Counted from the first letter of the stretch, positions 31,750-44,012 are shown. The stretch: 64,000 nucleotides of DNA from Okapia johnstoni (GCA_024291935.2 CM044311.1:28710001-28774000), one strand, 5' to 3'. Numbers and translations: made by a program. The notes: a model not told the origin generated them from the letters alone.

Positions 31750-33358
31750 AGTTCAGTTCAGTTCAGTTCAGTTCAGTCACTCAGTCATGTCCAACTCCTT
31801 GCGACCCCATGAATCACAGCACGCCAGGCCTCCCTGTCCATCACCAACTCCCGGAGTTTAACCAAACCCATGTCCATCGGGTCAGTGATGCCATCCAACC
31901 ATCTCATCCTCTGTCGTCCCCTTCTCCTCCTGCCCCCAATCCTTCCCAGCATCAGGGTCTTTTCCAGTGAGTTAACTCTTCTCATGAGGTGGCCAAAGTA
32001 TTGGAGTTTCAGCTTCAACATTAATCCTTCCAAAGAACAACCAGGACTGATCTCCTTTAGGATGGACTGGTTGGATCTCCTTGCAGTCCAAGGGAATCTC
32101 AAGAGTCTTCTCCAACACTACAGTTCAAAAGCAGCAATTCTTCAGCGCTCAGCTTTCTTCACCGTCCAACTCTCACATCCATACATGAGTACTGGAAAAA
32201 CCACAGCCTTGACTAGACAGACCTTTGTTGGCAAAGTAATGTCTTTGCTTTTAAATACGCTATCTAGGTTGCTCATAACTTTCATTCCAAGGAGTAAGCG
32301 TCTTTTAATTTCATGGCTGCAATCACCATCAGCAGTGATTTTGGATCCCAGAAAAATAAAGTCTGACACTGTTTCCACTCTTTCCCCATCTATCTGTCAT
32401 GAAGTGATGGGACCAGATGCCATGATCTTACTTTTCTGAATGTTGAGCTTTAAGCCAACTTTTTCACTCTCCTCTTTCACTTTCATCAAGAGGCTCTTTA
32501 GTTCTTCTTCACTTTCTGCCATAAGAGTGGTATCATCGGCATATCTGAGGTTATTGATATTTCTCCCAGCAATCTTGATTTCAGCTTGTGTTTCTTCCAG
32601 CCCAGTGTTTCTCATGATGTACTCTGCATATAAGTTAAATAAGCAGGGTGACAATATACAGCCTTGACGTACTCCTTTTCCTATTTGGAACCAGTCTGTT
32701 GTTCCGTGTCCAGTTCTAACTGTTGCTTCCTGACCTGCATACAGGTTTCTCAAGAGACAGGTCAGGTGGTCTGGTATTCCCATCTCTTTCAGAATTTTCC
32801 ACAGTTGATTGTGATCCACACAGTCAAAGGCTTTGGCATAGTCAATAAAGCAGAAATAGATGTTTTTCTGGAACTCTCTTGCTTTTTTGATGATCCATCA
32901 GATGTTGGCAGTTTGATCTCTGGTTCCTCTGCCTTTTCTAAAACCAGCTTGAACATCTGGAAGTTCACGGTTCACGTATTGCTGAAGCCTGGCTTGGAGA
33001 ATTTTGAGCATTACTCTACTAGCGTATGAGATGAGTGCAATTGTGTGGTAGTTTGAGCATTCTTTGGCATTGCCTTTCTTTGGGATTGGAATGAAAACTG
33101 ACCTTTTCCAGTCCTGTGGCCACTGCTGAGTGTTCCAGATTTGCTGGCATATCGAGTGCAGCACTTTCACAGCATCATCTTTGAGGATTTGAAATAGCTC
33201 AACTGGAATTCCATCACCTCCACTATCTTTGTTCGTGGTGATGCTTTCTAAGGCCCACTTGACTTCACATTCCAGGATGTCTGGCTCTAGGTGAGTGATC
33301 ACACCATCGTGATTATCTGGGTCGTGAAGATCTTTTTTGTACAGTTCTTCTGTGTATT
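31750..33358 (-). mobile_element. BovB LINE, 5'-truncated, 1.6 kb
   Basis: Minus strand, beginning with the BovB terminal (cagtt)n repeat at 31750-31776 and running to 'gtacagttcttctgtgta'. Little diverged. The word tgtatt occurs at both ends (31744-31749, 33353-33358), but BovB itself contains it, so a duplication cannot be claimed. Confidence 0.96.
31785..33302 (-). pseudogene. BovB ORF2 (RT and C-terminus), broken
   Basis: Reading leftward from 33302: 134 codons with 'PDILECEVKWAL', 'CQQIWNTQQWPQDWKRSVFIPIPKK' and 'GFRKGRGTRDQTANI', then a TGA at 32898-32900. The frame continues past it through the motif-A block, 'GVRQGCILSPCLFNLYAE', the catalytic YADD (32532-32543) and 'LKLNIQKSKIMASGP', with a break near 32397. 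The next block has 'YGCESWTVKKAER'. The last has '[16 protein letters not shown]' and the Arg-rich stretch. At least two breaks beyond the TGA keep it from being translated whole. The TGA is shared with the copy at 36337. Confidence 0.93.
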
Positions 33359-33830
33359 GGGAGATTTATTTTGTTATGGAAGACAGTTTCAAAAATTTTA
33401 AATAAAACCAAAATGTTTCAAATGATATAAATCTTGTTCTTTTCTAAGTTTTTGTTTTCACCAACTATAGTTAAATATATTCATCAAAAAGATAACCATC
33501 TTCTTTTTGAAAATTATCTTAATTTCAAAGGAATTGATAGGATATACCTTTTCTTGAAATATTTATTTTTATTATTAATCATGCTGCCAATTCATTGTAT
33601 AATCCTGATCTTGGATAACTTTCTTAATGTTTATATTTCTTTTCTATTAACTACTAATTCCTCCTAATAATTATTATGGCTAATAGGACATCCAACTTAG
33701 AAATTCTGTAATAGAAGCTATTTTTAATAGTACATCATGATTAATGTATACAGTGAGTATGTAAGCCCTAGATTTTTAATGTGATACTATTTATTTATTA
33801 AATATTGTTTTCAAAGCACTGTCCTTGAAT
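33359..33830. other. AT-rich single-copy DNA
   Basis: No feature recognised. Confidence 0.4.
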
Positions 33831-33839
33831 GTTTTATCT

Positions 33840-34505
33840 ATCAGTTCAGTTCAGTCACTCAGTCATATCCACCTCCCTGTGACCCCATGGACTGCAGCAC
33901 GCCAGGCTTTCCTGCCTATCACCAACTCCCGGAGCTTGCTCAAACTCATGTCCATCGAATCAGTGATGCCATCCAACCATATCACCCTCTGTCATCCCCT
34001 TCTCCTCCTGCCTTCAATCTTTCACAGCATCAGGGTCTTTTCTAATGAGTCAGTTCTTTGTATCAGGTGGCCAAATTATTGGAGCTTCAGCTTCAGCATC
34101 AGTCCTTCCAATGAATATTCAGGACTGATTTCCTTTAGGATTGACTGGTTGGATCCCCTTGCTATCCTAGGGACTCTCAAGAGTCTTCTCCAACACCACA
34201 GTTCAAAATCATAATTCTTTGCCTTTCAGCTTTCTTTATGGACCAGCTCTTGCATCCATACATGGCTACTGGAAAAATCGTAGCTTTGACTATATGGACC
34301 TTTGTCAGTCAAGTAATGTCTCTGCTTTTTAATATGCTATCTAAGTTGGTCAGTTTTTCTTTCAAGGAGCAAGTGTCTTTTAATTTCATGGCTGCAGTCA
34401 CCATCTGCAGTGATTTTGGAGCCCAGGAAAATAAAGTCTCTCATTGTCTCCATTGTTTCCCCATCTATTTGCCAGGAAGTGATTGGACTGGATGCCATGA
34501 TCTTA
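33840..34505 (-). mobile_element. BovB 3' end, 666 bp
   Basis: Minus-strand tail and C-terminal ORF2 region, truncated just after 'ggatgccatgatcttag'. Perfect 9-bp duplication, gttttatct, at 33831-33839 and 34506-34514. More diverged than the neighbouring BovB at 31750. Confidence 0.94.
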
Positions 34506-34617
34506 GTTTTATCTCTAATAATGCTTTTAATTTGATCATAGGCAATAAAGTGTTACTATATTTTATAAATGAGGTAATCCATATATGCAACCACCAAGTA
34601 AATTGGCCAAACATACC

Positions 34618-34998
34618 TGTCACAGACTGAATTGTGTTCCCCCTAAATTCGCATGTTGGTGCCTTAACCTCAACATGACTGACTGTATTTGGAAATAGTT
34701 TCTTTAAGGAGATAAATAAGGCTAAATGATGTCACAGGGGTGGGTGCCTCATCCAATAGGACTGATGTCCTTATAAGATGAGGAAGAGAGCCTGGGGGAT
34801 GTATGCACACAGAAAAAAAGATCATGTGAGAACACAGCAAGCAGGTGCCCATCAGCAAACCATGGAGAGAGAGCTCACCAGAAACCAACCCTGCTGGCAG
34901 CATGATCTTGGTCTTCAAGCCACTAGAATTATGAGAAAATAAATTTCTATTGCTTAAAACACCCAGAATATCCTGTGGTATTCTGTTACAGCAGGTAT
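34618..34998 (+). mobile_element. MST/MLT1-like (MaLR) solo LTR
   Basis: Sense LTR starting 'tgtcacagactgaattgtgttcc', with 'gactgatgtccttataag', 'gatcatgtgagaacacagcaag', a polyadenylation signal in 'gagaaaataaatttc', and the end 'ggtattctgttacagcag'. Fossil; no internal region. Confidence 0.65.
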
Positions 34999-35229
34999 GC
35001 AGTCTAATATAATGTCCAACTACAAGTAGCAGAGTGAAATTAAACCCATATAAGATGGCTTCAAGCCCATTCTCAACTATTACACTGATTTATGAATTTG
35101 CCTTGACTCCTAGTTCAATTAAAGAACGTATATAATGACTATTTGTTAATATACTCAGTTGCTTAACTTCATGTATATTTTCTCTTCAGTAATTATTTAA
35201 TGTTTCTTAGAAATCAATTTTGGATGATT

Positions 35230-35765
35230 TATGAAGTTTTTTAAAAGATATCCATGCCATTCTAACCTAAGAATGTATATACCCTTTGATCTTACACTTA
35301 AAATTAAATCCTTAAAAAGTAATAAAAACGTTTGGAAAAAAAGAATATTTAATTGCCTAAATAGTTAAATATATATATATAGTGACATAATGTAACATTT
35401 AAGAACCAATTTTGGAGACTATTTTATGATATGAGAGAAATTTGCAATTTTGAATATAAAAGGTTGTAATATTATGTACATAGAACCATCCCAACTTTGA
35501 AAAATTAGGTACTTACATTAGTACCAATGCAAATTAATTCTAACACACATATACTATGCATGTAAGTATGTACATGTACCCATATATCCATACATAGATG
35601 CATAGTAAAAAGAATGATGGAAATATACCAACATATTAACAGTGGTTATTTCTGGTGGTGGATTATAGTTGATTTTTATTTTTCTTCTTTATATACATTT
35701 TGTATTTCTCATTGAACATAAGTAGCATGTCTATTTTTTCTCAAAATTTCAAGTAATATGATTAG
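35230..35765 (+). mobile_element. Old L1 3' UTR fragment
   Basis: Sense old-L1 3' end: 'accctttgatcttacac', 'ggagactattttatgatatgag', 'gaaccatcccaactttg', 'taacagtggttatttctggtgg', 'gatttttatttttcttctt'. Includes a short (TA)n at 35371-35382. Identification is from collinear words. Confidence 0.5.
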
Positions 35766-36330
35766 GAAACCATTAACGACAAATTCAGCAGCTTTCTTGA
35801 GCTGATTTTGCATTCCTCTAACTAGACCACTCAGTTTACTTTCAAACAGCCTCAAGTTGCTCAAGTTCTGGAGCACAGATAGATCCTTAATATCTCCAAC
35901 GAAGACTATTTCTAAAATTCAAGCAAACGGAGCACTTCAGTATTATTTTCTTCTTCAAGCTGTGCTGACTATAGGTGGCAGAGTCACCTAGTGTTATCTA
36001 CTTGGAAGGGCATTCTGACACCCAGAATCCAAGAGGAACTTAAATTATGGATGACTGTGAAGGCCTGTTTTCTTTTATTTATTTATTTTTTGGTCTTATT
36101 CCCTCTGAGTCTGATGATGGTAGCCATTTAACATAATACACTAAATATCTATTACTTGGATATTTTGGATTAAATTTGGATTAATTATTTGGATAAAGTA
36201 TCTATGGAAGAAGAAAAAATATATTGCACTTAAGAGTTTAAGAATAAATTCTCTTTTCATGGTTCTTAATTATAGAAAACAAGTTTTGTACAGTTTTGTT
36301 TAGTATATTCTCTAAGTACAATATAATCAC
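35766..36330. other. Single-copy DNA
   Basis: Contains 'ggtggcagagtcacctag' near 35974. No gene or repeat recognised. Confidence 0.4.
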
Positions 36331-37882
36331 AATGGTGTGATCACTCACCTAGAGCCAGACATTCTGGAATGTGAAGTCAAGTGGGCCTTAGGAAGCATCA
36401 CTACGAACAAAGCTAGTGGAGGTGATGGAATTCCAGTTGAGCTATTTCAAATCCTCAAAGATGATGCTGTGAAAGTGCCGCACTCATTTTGCCAGCAAAT
36501 CTGGAACACTCAGCAGTGGCCACAGGACTGGAAAAGGTCAGTTTTCATTCCAATCCCAAAGAAAGGCAATGCCAAAGAATGCTCAAACTACTGCACAATT
36601 GTACTCATCTCACATGCTAGTAAAGTAATGCTCAAAATTCTCCAAGCGAGGCTTCAGCAATATGTGAACCGTGAACTTCCAGATGTTCAAGCTGGTTTTA
36701 GAAAAGGCAGAGGAACCAGAGATCAAACTGCCAACATCTGATGAATCGTTGAAAAAGCAAGAGAGTTCCAGAAAAACATCTATTTCTGCTTTATTGACTA
36801 TGCCAAAGCCTTTGACTGTGTGGATCACAATAAACTGTGGAAAATTCTGAAAGAGATGGGAATACCAGACCATCTGACCTGTCTCTTGAGAAACCTGTAT
36901 GCAGGTCAGGAAGCAACAGTTAGAACTGGACATGGAACAACAGACTGGTTCCAAACAGGAAAAGGAGTACGTCAAGGCTGTATATTGTCACCCTGCTTAT
37001 TTAACTTATATGCAGAGTACATCATGAGAAACACTGGGCTGGAAGAAACACAAGCTGGAATCAAGATTGCTGGAAGAAATATCAATAACCTCAGATATGC
37101 AGATGACACCACCCTTATGGCAGAAAGTGAAGAAGAACTAAAGAGCCTCTTGATGAAAGTGAAAGAGGAGAGTGAAAAAGTTGGCTTAAAGCTCAACATT
37201 CAGAAAACTAAGATCATGGCATCTGGTCCCATCACTTCATGGGAAATAGATGGGGAAAGAGTGGAAACAGTGTCAGACTTTATTTTTCTGGGCTCTAAAA
37301 TCACTGCTGATGGTGATTGCAGCCATGAAATTAAAAGATGCTTACTCCTCGGAAGGAAGGTTATGACCAACCTAGATAGAGTATTTAAAAGCAAAGACAT
37401 TACTTTGCCAAAAAGGTCTGTCTAGTCAAGGCTATGGTTTTTCCAGTGGTCCTGTATGGATGTGAGAGTTGGACAGTGGGAAGAAATCTGAGCGCTGAAG
37501 AATTGCTGCTTTTCACCTGTGGTGTTGGACAAGACTCTTGAGAGTCCGTTGGACTGCAAGGAGATCCAACCAGTCCATCCTGAAGGAGATCAGTCCTGGT
37601 TGTACATTGGAAGGACTGATGTTGAAGCTGAAACTCCAATACTTTGGCCACCTCATGAGAAGAGTTGACTCATTGGAAAAGACCCTGATGCTGGGAAGAA
37701 TTGGGGGCAGGAGGAGAAGGGGACGACAGAGGATGAGATGATTGGATGGCATCACCGACTCGATGGACATGGGTTTGGGTGAACTCCAGGAGTTGGTGAT
37801 GGACAGGGAGGCCTGGCGTGCTGGGATTCATGGGGTCGCAAAGAGTCGGACACGACTGAGGGACTTAACTGAACTGAACTGA
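36331..37882 (+). mobile_element. BovB LINE, 5'-truncated, 1.55 kb
   Basis: Sense copy starting at 'atggtgtgatcactcacc' and ending with the terminal (gaact)n tail. By translation it is about nine-tenths identical to the copy at 31750-33358 and lies in the opposite orientation, with 3.0 kb between the two. No clear duplication found. Confidence 0.96.
36337..37741 (+). pseudogene. BovB ORF2 (RT and C-terminus), broken
   Basis: The first 134 codons carry 'PDILECEVKWAL' and 'GFRKGRGTRDQTANI', then two adjacent TGA codons at 36739-36744 where the copy at 50343 reads Cys-Trp. The frame resumes with 'FIDYAKAFDCVDHNKLWKIL', 'GVRQGCILSPCLFNLYAE', YADD (37096-37107) and 'LKLNIQKTKIMASGP'. A one-base deletion in the A run at about 37410 ends it. 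The C-terminal part with '[16 protein letters not shown]' follows in another frame. The RT palm motifs are otherwise intact. Confidence 0.93.
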
Positions 37883-37919
37883 ATTCCCTGGATACAACTG
37901 AGTGTCCTAGAATCAAAGT
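37883..37919 (-). mobile_element. Short MLT2-like LTR fragment
   Basis: 'aattccctggatacaactgag' and 'cctagaatcaaagtc' closely resemble 38764-38801 in the MLT2 LTR further right. It is a stray partial copy pinned between BovB and a CHR SINE. Confidence 0.5.
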
Positions 37920-38116
37920 CCTTTTTTTTTTCCTTTGGGCTATTCTAGGTCTTTTTTGTGGTGTTCAGGCTCTTGGTTGCAGCGCCCAGGTCTCTCTAGT
38001 TGTGATATGCGGGCTTTGTTGTTCCTCAGCATATGAAATCTCAATTCCTCAACTAGGGATCGAACTCGCATGGGAAGGTGGATTCTTTACCAGTAGGCCA
38101 CCAAAGAAGTCCCTCA
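37920..38116 (-). mobile_element. CHR-type tRNA-Glu SINE
   Basis: T-run, then 'gtgttcaggctcttggttgc', 'gatatgcgggctttgttg', 'gggatcgaactcgcatggg', 'ttctttaccagtaggcc', ending 'aagaagtccc'. Nearly full length. Confidence 0.8.
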
Positions 38117-38689
38117 AAGTGCATTTTAAATGATCAAAATATTTGCTTTCTTAGATATACCCTTAAGTGTCTTTTCTAATGCACTGTTGATAAATCAGCC
38201 ATACATGTTATACCCCAAAATATCTACTGTATGTCTTCTCTGGAGGAAAGTTCTATGGGGTTGATGACCATTGTATAAAGTGCATGTCTAACTGGTCAAT
38301 ATGGGCGTGTGTTCTCCATGTCTAGTGTCCTGTATGTTAGGAAATACCAGTCTTCCTTCCATAAAAGCCATTCTATATGGAGATGACATAGGATATATTT
38401 GGGACTGGGCATTCAGCACCGAAGACAACAGACGGTCCTACACAATGGGAATGGCATCCTAGTGAGAGCATATACATTATGGTTATATGGACATGTATCC
38501 CATTCTCCTTAGTCCTCTTCCTACTTCATTCTTTCTCTTTGATAATAAGACTTTCTACCCTCCTCATGAAAATTTCCCTGAAGAATCCAGAAATACTATT
38601 GCTAAGACTCACTTGGAGTATATACATTTGTAATATCGTATCATCATCTGCTTTTTTATGTGCAAATTTATTCTCCACAGCTATATGTA
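38117..38689. other. Single-copy DNA
   Basis: No feature firmly recognised. Confidence 0.35.
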
Positions 38690-39470
38690 ATGGCATTTCT
38701 ACTCACAGAACTTCTGACACCAAATATGTGGGTTTTTTTCTTTTACCCCTAAAACAATTCTCCAATTCCCTGAATACAACTGAGTTCTTAGAATTCAGCT
38801 CAGTTCTGACACTAACTACACAGAGTTAGCACAGGTCCCATTGGTTAAGGGCTCAGTCTCTCATGACTGTCCCAGTAAGTCTCAGGTTTCCATCTATGAT
38901 TCTGACCAACCAACCAATCAGTTGTAAGTTCAGGGAGTTCCCACCACTTCCTCCTCAAGTTCAATCATTTACTTGTCAGCCTCACAGAACTCAGGAAAAC
39001 AGCTAGTTACTATTAACAGTTTGTTATAAAGGATACAACTCGAGAAGAACGAAATGGGAGAGATGGGTAGGACAGGAAGAGGGGAAGAGGAACAGAACCT
39101 CTATGCCCTCTCTGAGAGTGCCCCACTCCTAGGACCTCACCTGAAGTTTCTTTACCCCCATCATTTAAGAGTCTTATGGAGGTCCCATTATCTAGGCATG
39201 ATAGACTAAATCACTGGCCATAGGTGATTGAATCCAATCTCCTTATGTCCTGTGTGAATGAAAGGGGTGTGATGGGGTTGAAAGTTCCATTCCTCCAATC
39301 ACATAGTTGGTTCTTCTGCCAACCAGCCCCCATCCAAGAGTCACCTTATTAGTAAAAACTCACATATGCTTGAAAAATGCCTTTGTGAATAACAAAATAT
39401 GATCATATTATCTCTATCACTCAGGAAATTCCAAGGGGGACTAATATATATTCCTCATTATCACACTAGA
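38690..39470 (-). mobile_element. MLT2-like (ERVL) solo LTR
   Basis: Antisense ERVL LTR: 'cacagaacttctgacaccaaatatg', 'ctgacactaactac', 'gttaagggctcagtctc', 'tagcatgatagactaaatcactggcc'-type section at about 39197-39232, 'gttgaaagttccattcctccaatcac', 'ccaaccagcccccatcc' and 'atcactcaggaaattccaag'. The order agrees with MLT2 over its length. No internal retroviral genes adjoin it. Confidence 0.75.
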
Positions 39471-39489
39471 TTTTTAAGGAGAAGGATCA

Positions 39490-40160
39490 CTTCACATGTT
39501 CTTTATTAAATTATATTTTGCAAATTTTACTACACAGAAAAGTGCAAAGGAAAATAAAATGAGCACATTTGCCGGTCACACAGCTTAACAAATGCAACAC
39601 TACCTGTGCATCTGCCGTCTTCTGTGTCCTCTTCTCTGATCATGTTTCACTTCTTTCCTGACTCTAGAGGGAACCACTGGTGTTTCTCTTTCGATGTGCT
39701 TCCAACATATACTGTTCAGTCCCTAAGCTGTGTCCAACTCTTTGCAACCCCATGGACTGCAGCACACCAAGCTTCCTTGTCCTTCACTATCTCCTGGAGT
39801 TTGCTCAAACTCATGTCCATTGAGTCAGTGATGCCATCCAACCATCTCATGCTCTGTCACCCCCTTCTCCTTTTGGCCTTCTATTTCCCAGCTTCAGGGT
39901 CTTTTCCAATGAGTTGGCTCTTTGCATTAGGTGGCCAAAGTATTGGAACTTCAGTTTCAGCATCAGTCCTTCCAATGAATATTCAGGATTGATTTCCTTT
40001 AGGATTGACTTGTTTGATCTCTTTGCGGTCCAAGAAACTCTCAAGTCCAACACATATACTCCTAGGCAATATATTTCACAGTTTGAGCACAGTGCAATTT
40101 ATTTATTCTCCTATTTGTGGACATTTAGATTTTTTTTCTAACTTTTTCTATTCTTCTAAA
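39490..40160 (-). mobile_element. Old L1 3' end, interrupted
   Basis: 'ttatattttgcaaattttactacacag', 'aaaagtgcaaagg', 'gcttaacaaatgc' and, after the BovB insert, 'ttattctcctatttgtggacatttag' resemble an antisense old-L1 3' region. Moderately secure. Confidence 0.45.
39714..40046 (-). mobile_element. BovB 3' end, 333 bp
   Basis: Minus-strand tail truncated in the C-terminal ORF2 region. Flanked by ccaacatatact (39702-39713) and ccaacacatatact (40047-40060), a duplication with a 2-bp difference. Confidence 0.92.
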
Positions 40161-41554
40161 TCTTTATACCTCGCAATGTTTTATGGGTAAAAGGTAGTCA
40201 GTAAATACATAGGTGATTTTTATTCTACCTTATGTCGCCATTATATTGCCATCTTATTTGGAAACCAGATCATTTCATTTAATTCACCATATATTTTTCA
40301 GTTGCAATATCTTTCATAGTGATAGGTTACAATGCCAAACCTAGAAACTTCCCCCTACATTTTAGAGTAGTCAGATTCCAAGCTGAGCTCACAAACAGGA
40401 AGGGTGAGAGGTGGAATAGAGCTGAAAATTTCGGAGTCACCATAGCAAATTAAAGATCCAAATAGAATCTGGTAGGAACTTAATGATAGTGCTTAACTTA
40501 GAGTGAAACATGGCTGCTGAATGCCCCTTCTGAACCACAAACACTATTAATGTGCAATCTCTCTGGATTATCTTTTGTACAGGACTTTTCTCATGTTATT
40601 TTACAAATGAATCATAACTTTTATGACTTGTTTTCTGTAAAGAAAACTTCTAGACTTGCTTTAAATGCAGTCATCGGCTTATGGCTGTTATTACTCAGTG
40701 CTCCAGAGGACAGACTCCCTATGGATGCTGATGGGAAAGTAAAACTTACCATCAGTCTACTGTGTTGTAGATAGGTGAACGTTTACTTTCCTTGCACAGC
40801 TAGATTTAACCTTTTGGGCAATCCACAAAACTGGCTTAGGTCTCTTAGCATCTCTCAACATTGAGTACAGACTCTGTAGAAAATGTAAAAGTCCCAAGAA
40901 AAAATTCGATGAGTAGTTTACCTCCCCCTCTATTTCCAAGTTGTGCTGCAAAACAAGTATCCCAATGTAGAAATTCAAAGGCCTGTGTGATTTTTTGCTG
41001 TTTTGAATTTATCTCAGCAAATGAAGAGATGATGTCACATCACAGGAGAGGTGTGATGATAAGTGCGAGGACAAGTCTTCCCTTAACAAGGGAAGATTAA
41101 TGTGCTGTTCTAAAATGGAGCTGTTACATGTGCTGTTTACCCCCAAAGAAGTATGAAAAGTGAACAAATGGAGCTGTCAGACAAAGTGCTGATGACGTAC
41201 AAAATATTGACATAAATAGTTGATGATGCACAAAGCATTGAAAAACATGTTGATACCCCTATAGGCACCATTGTTTGTTTATTGTCATGTGATTATCCTC
41301 TTCTGAATGCCATGTGACTTTGTCTCTGTTAATAGTCTTCTAGATGGGGTCTTCAGAGTAACACGGGGGTCAGGGAGTTGGGCAATTTTCCACTGACTTT
41401 AAAATAATAGAGATAAAAAATTAAAAGAATTAAAAAACGACAAATGAACTACTGTAGTTTGTAAGGAATTGCTTTTAGCTGAAAATTCATTAAGTCAGTC
41501 ATAGTGACTGTGGAAGTGACTGGTAGCTACTCAGAAACCTGTTTCTTTTTCTAT
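40161..41554. other. Low-repeat single-copy block
   Basis: 1.4 kb without recognised repeats. The phrase aaatggagctgt is repeated at 41113 and 41167. Near the second lies tgctgatgacgtac (41189), a CRE/AP-1-like word. Minor open frames (40861-41100 plus, 79 codons) have no recognisable product. Confidence 0.35.
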
Positions 41555-41895
41555 GCACACAGTATGAATCCATTTTTCTGCATTCTCTGCCACTGAGTTA
41601 GGGCTGTGTGCCTAGATCAAACAAAGACAATATGAGTGAAAGTGTTCAGAGTCAACTCCAGGTTTAGTGCCTAAAATCTCCCATGAAATTCTTCATTTGC
41701 TTGCTGTGTGTGTCTGAAAGTGAAAGATCCCAAATGGCAGAACCACACAGTGGAAGGAACTCAGATGTCTGGGTCATCAGTTGAAGAAGACTGTCAGGAA
41801 AGTTGTCCAGTGCACAGGAGTTTTCTTTGAGCAGGAAATAAAACTTATTAACACCGAGATATGAGAGCTTGTTAGAACAGCTAGCATTTCTATCA
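41555..41895 (+). mobile_element. Ancient LTR-like repeat, family unassigned
   Basis: 'ttctctgccactgagttag', 'gcagaaccacacagtggaagg', 'gagcaggaaataaaacttattaac', 'gagcttgttagaacagctagcatttct' look like an old repeat with a polyadenylation signal and an end similar to other LTR-type repeats. Not named. Confidence 0.35.
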
Positions 41896-43388
41896 TGATA
41901 TGATAATCAAATATGTTTCATTCAAACTCACATGTTTAGATTATTTGTATGATCTAAAGTTTTAGATTTCTTTCGGTAATATAACTTTAATTATTCTTCC
42001 GACAGCTAAATTGAAACAAATCATAAGTATAATGCATTTTAAGAAGAGTACAAGATGAATTTCACTTACAGAAATGGGACTTTATCACTCACTGAGAGTT
42101 TTGATTTCTGTTTCTCAGAAATATCAAGTTTCTCATCATTCAGATACTCCTTTGTAAATATTTTTTATAGTTTCTAAATCATCTTGGCCTTTAAAATGCA
42201 ACAAAGTTAGAATAATCATTTTAAAACTTCCTCTTATGGGTATAGGAAGGAATCATGAGAGACTTTACAATGGGCTAAGAAGATTGTATATAAGCATATC
42301 CTCCTAGGTTATCTTATTCTATGATTGCACCAATTCTCTGTCCTTTTGTTGTCTTTGAGCTATTTACAATTCTTTTTGCTACAGATAACTAATAGCAATG
42401 TAAATGATTCTTGTCCACAGACATACAAATGAATTTTTCCCAGTGGAAATACAATTGATTTCCTCTCAGTAATCCACTTGATAGAAAAAATTCTATATTT
42501 TATCAGAATAATTTGCTTTTTGTTGGCTCAAGTTCCTTATTATGCAAAACAAAAAAAAAGAATAAAGGTTCCTCATCTATGAAAGAATTAAGGTTTCTAC
42601 AGTCATGTTACTTTCCACGTGTATTTTTAAATATTTTATTCTTCCTTTACTTAAATAGGTAACTAAGTATTCTTTCTCAGGCATTCATGATCTTATTTTA
42701 GTCATGTTCCAAGTCTCCTCTTAAAATGTTTTGATTTTAACCTTCTGAAATTCAGGTCTTAAATATAGGGAAAAACACAATGAAATTTTCAGCATTTACT
42801 CCAAAACTATCTTTGGAATTTCCTAGGTCCTGAAAAATCACACAGATTTGTTCTTCATCTTATACAAAAAGATGCTAGAACTAATTAGTTTTGTTTGATA
42901 TGCTATTATTATGAGTTGCATGCGGAAAGTTTTCAGATTAGAAGAGATACTAAGTTAACTTTGGAAAGGTAAATGTTGCTTATATAAATATTACAGACAT
43001 TGTGTGCTTTATATCAAATCCTAGAGATCTGTCAATGCCTTGATTACCATAATATATTTTTACCTCTGGTGAAACACTGATCAAAATTCTTATGGAATAA
43101 TCTGTCTTGTATATTTATGAGTCCTAGAGTTTCCTGTGATCATGTTAAGCCACAATATAGCATCGTCTGTCACACTTTCAGCTATTGCACCACAGCCTTC
43201 CTTTTTGCATTTGAATCTATTGAAAGAGACATAGGTTGCTTGTGCTCTTATGTGGGTTGCTGTAAACATAAAGATTTCAAGGCCTTGACTGCTCTATCAC
43301 CTGGGTCCTCCTTGGGTCTGTGCTCTCATGAGTAATGTTGAGAAATGAATTACTCTTTTCTGAGACAAGGTTAGCCTTACTACTACTT
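41896..43388. other. AT-rich single-copy DNA
   Basis: 1.5 kb with no recognised repeat or gene. An old region free of Bov insertions. Confidence 0.4.
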
Positions 43389-43740
43389 GCTATGAAGAAA
43401 ATGGATTTCCCCAAATTCAGTGTTCTTCTGGCTGTGACATAAACCTTCTGCATGTATAGCATCCCCCTGGGCTCTTTCTGTCACCTCTGTGGGACGTTGG
43501 GACAAAGGAAACTCATGTAACTTTTTATGCTCATGTTGTTTTCTGTGACATGAGTAATAAAATCCTGTGTCTCTGCCCAAGGAGTCTCATGTCTTCTGCC
43601 AGAATCCATTAAACCATTTACAGGATATCTCAGGAGCTTGCAAATCAAATCCCACACCCAGGAAAAGTTAGCATCTTCTAGGCCAGCTGTTCTCATCTGG
43701 AGAGGAACATAAGACCTAGCCACAGGATATCACACATGCT
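43389..43740 (+). other. Possible old LTR fragment
   Basis: 'gacatgagtaataaaatcctgtgtctctgcc' followed by 'aaggagtctcatgtcttctgcc' has the look of an ERV LTR R/U5 border with polyadenylation signal. Boundaries and family unresolved. Confidence 0.25.
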
Positions 43741-43799
43741 GAGCCCCTATTCCAGACTTGCGGAATCCCCTCACTTTATATTCTTGCTGTATTCTTGGT

Positions 43800-44012
43800 G
43801 AAAAGGGAAAGCGTTTGTCACTTAGTCGTGTCCAGCTCTTTGCAACTCCATGGACTGTAGCCCACCAGGCTCCTCTGTCCATGGCAGAGGCAAGAATACT
43901 GGAGTGGGTAGTCATTCCCTTCTCCAGGGGATCTTCCTGACTCAGGGATTGAACCTGCATCTCCTGCGTTGGCAGGCAGATTGTATACTATCTGAGCCCC
44001 TAGGGAAGCCCA
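43800..44012 (-). mobile_element. Bov-tA SINE
   Basis: Complete minus-strand copy with a small deletion ('catggcagaggcaag'). Perfect 10-bp duplication, tattcttggt, at 43790-43799 and 44013-44022. Confidence 0.93.

Noticed and set aside
36820..37425. 201-codon reverse-transcriptase frame as a functional enzyme
   Set aside because: It starts after two in-frame TGA codons, ends at a one-base deletion, and lacks the endonuclease half because the element is 5'-truncated.
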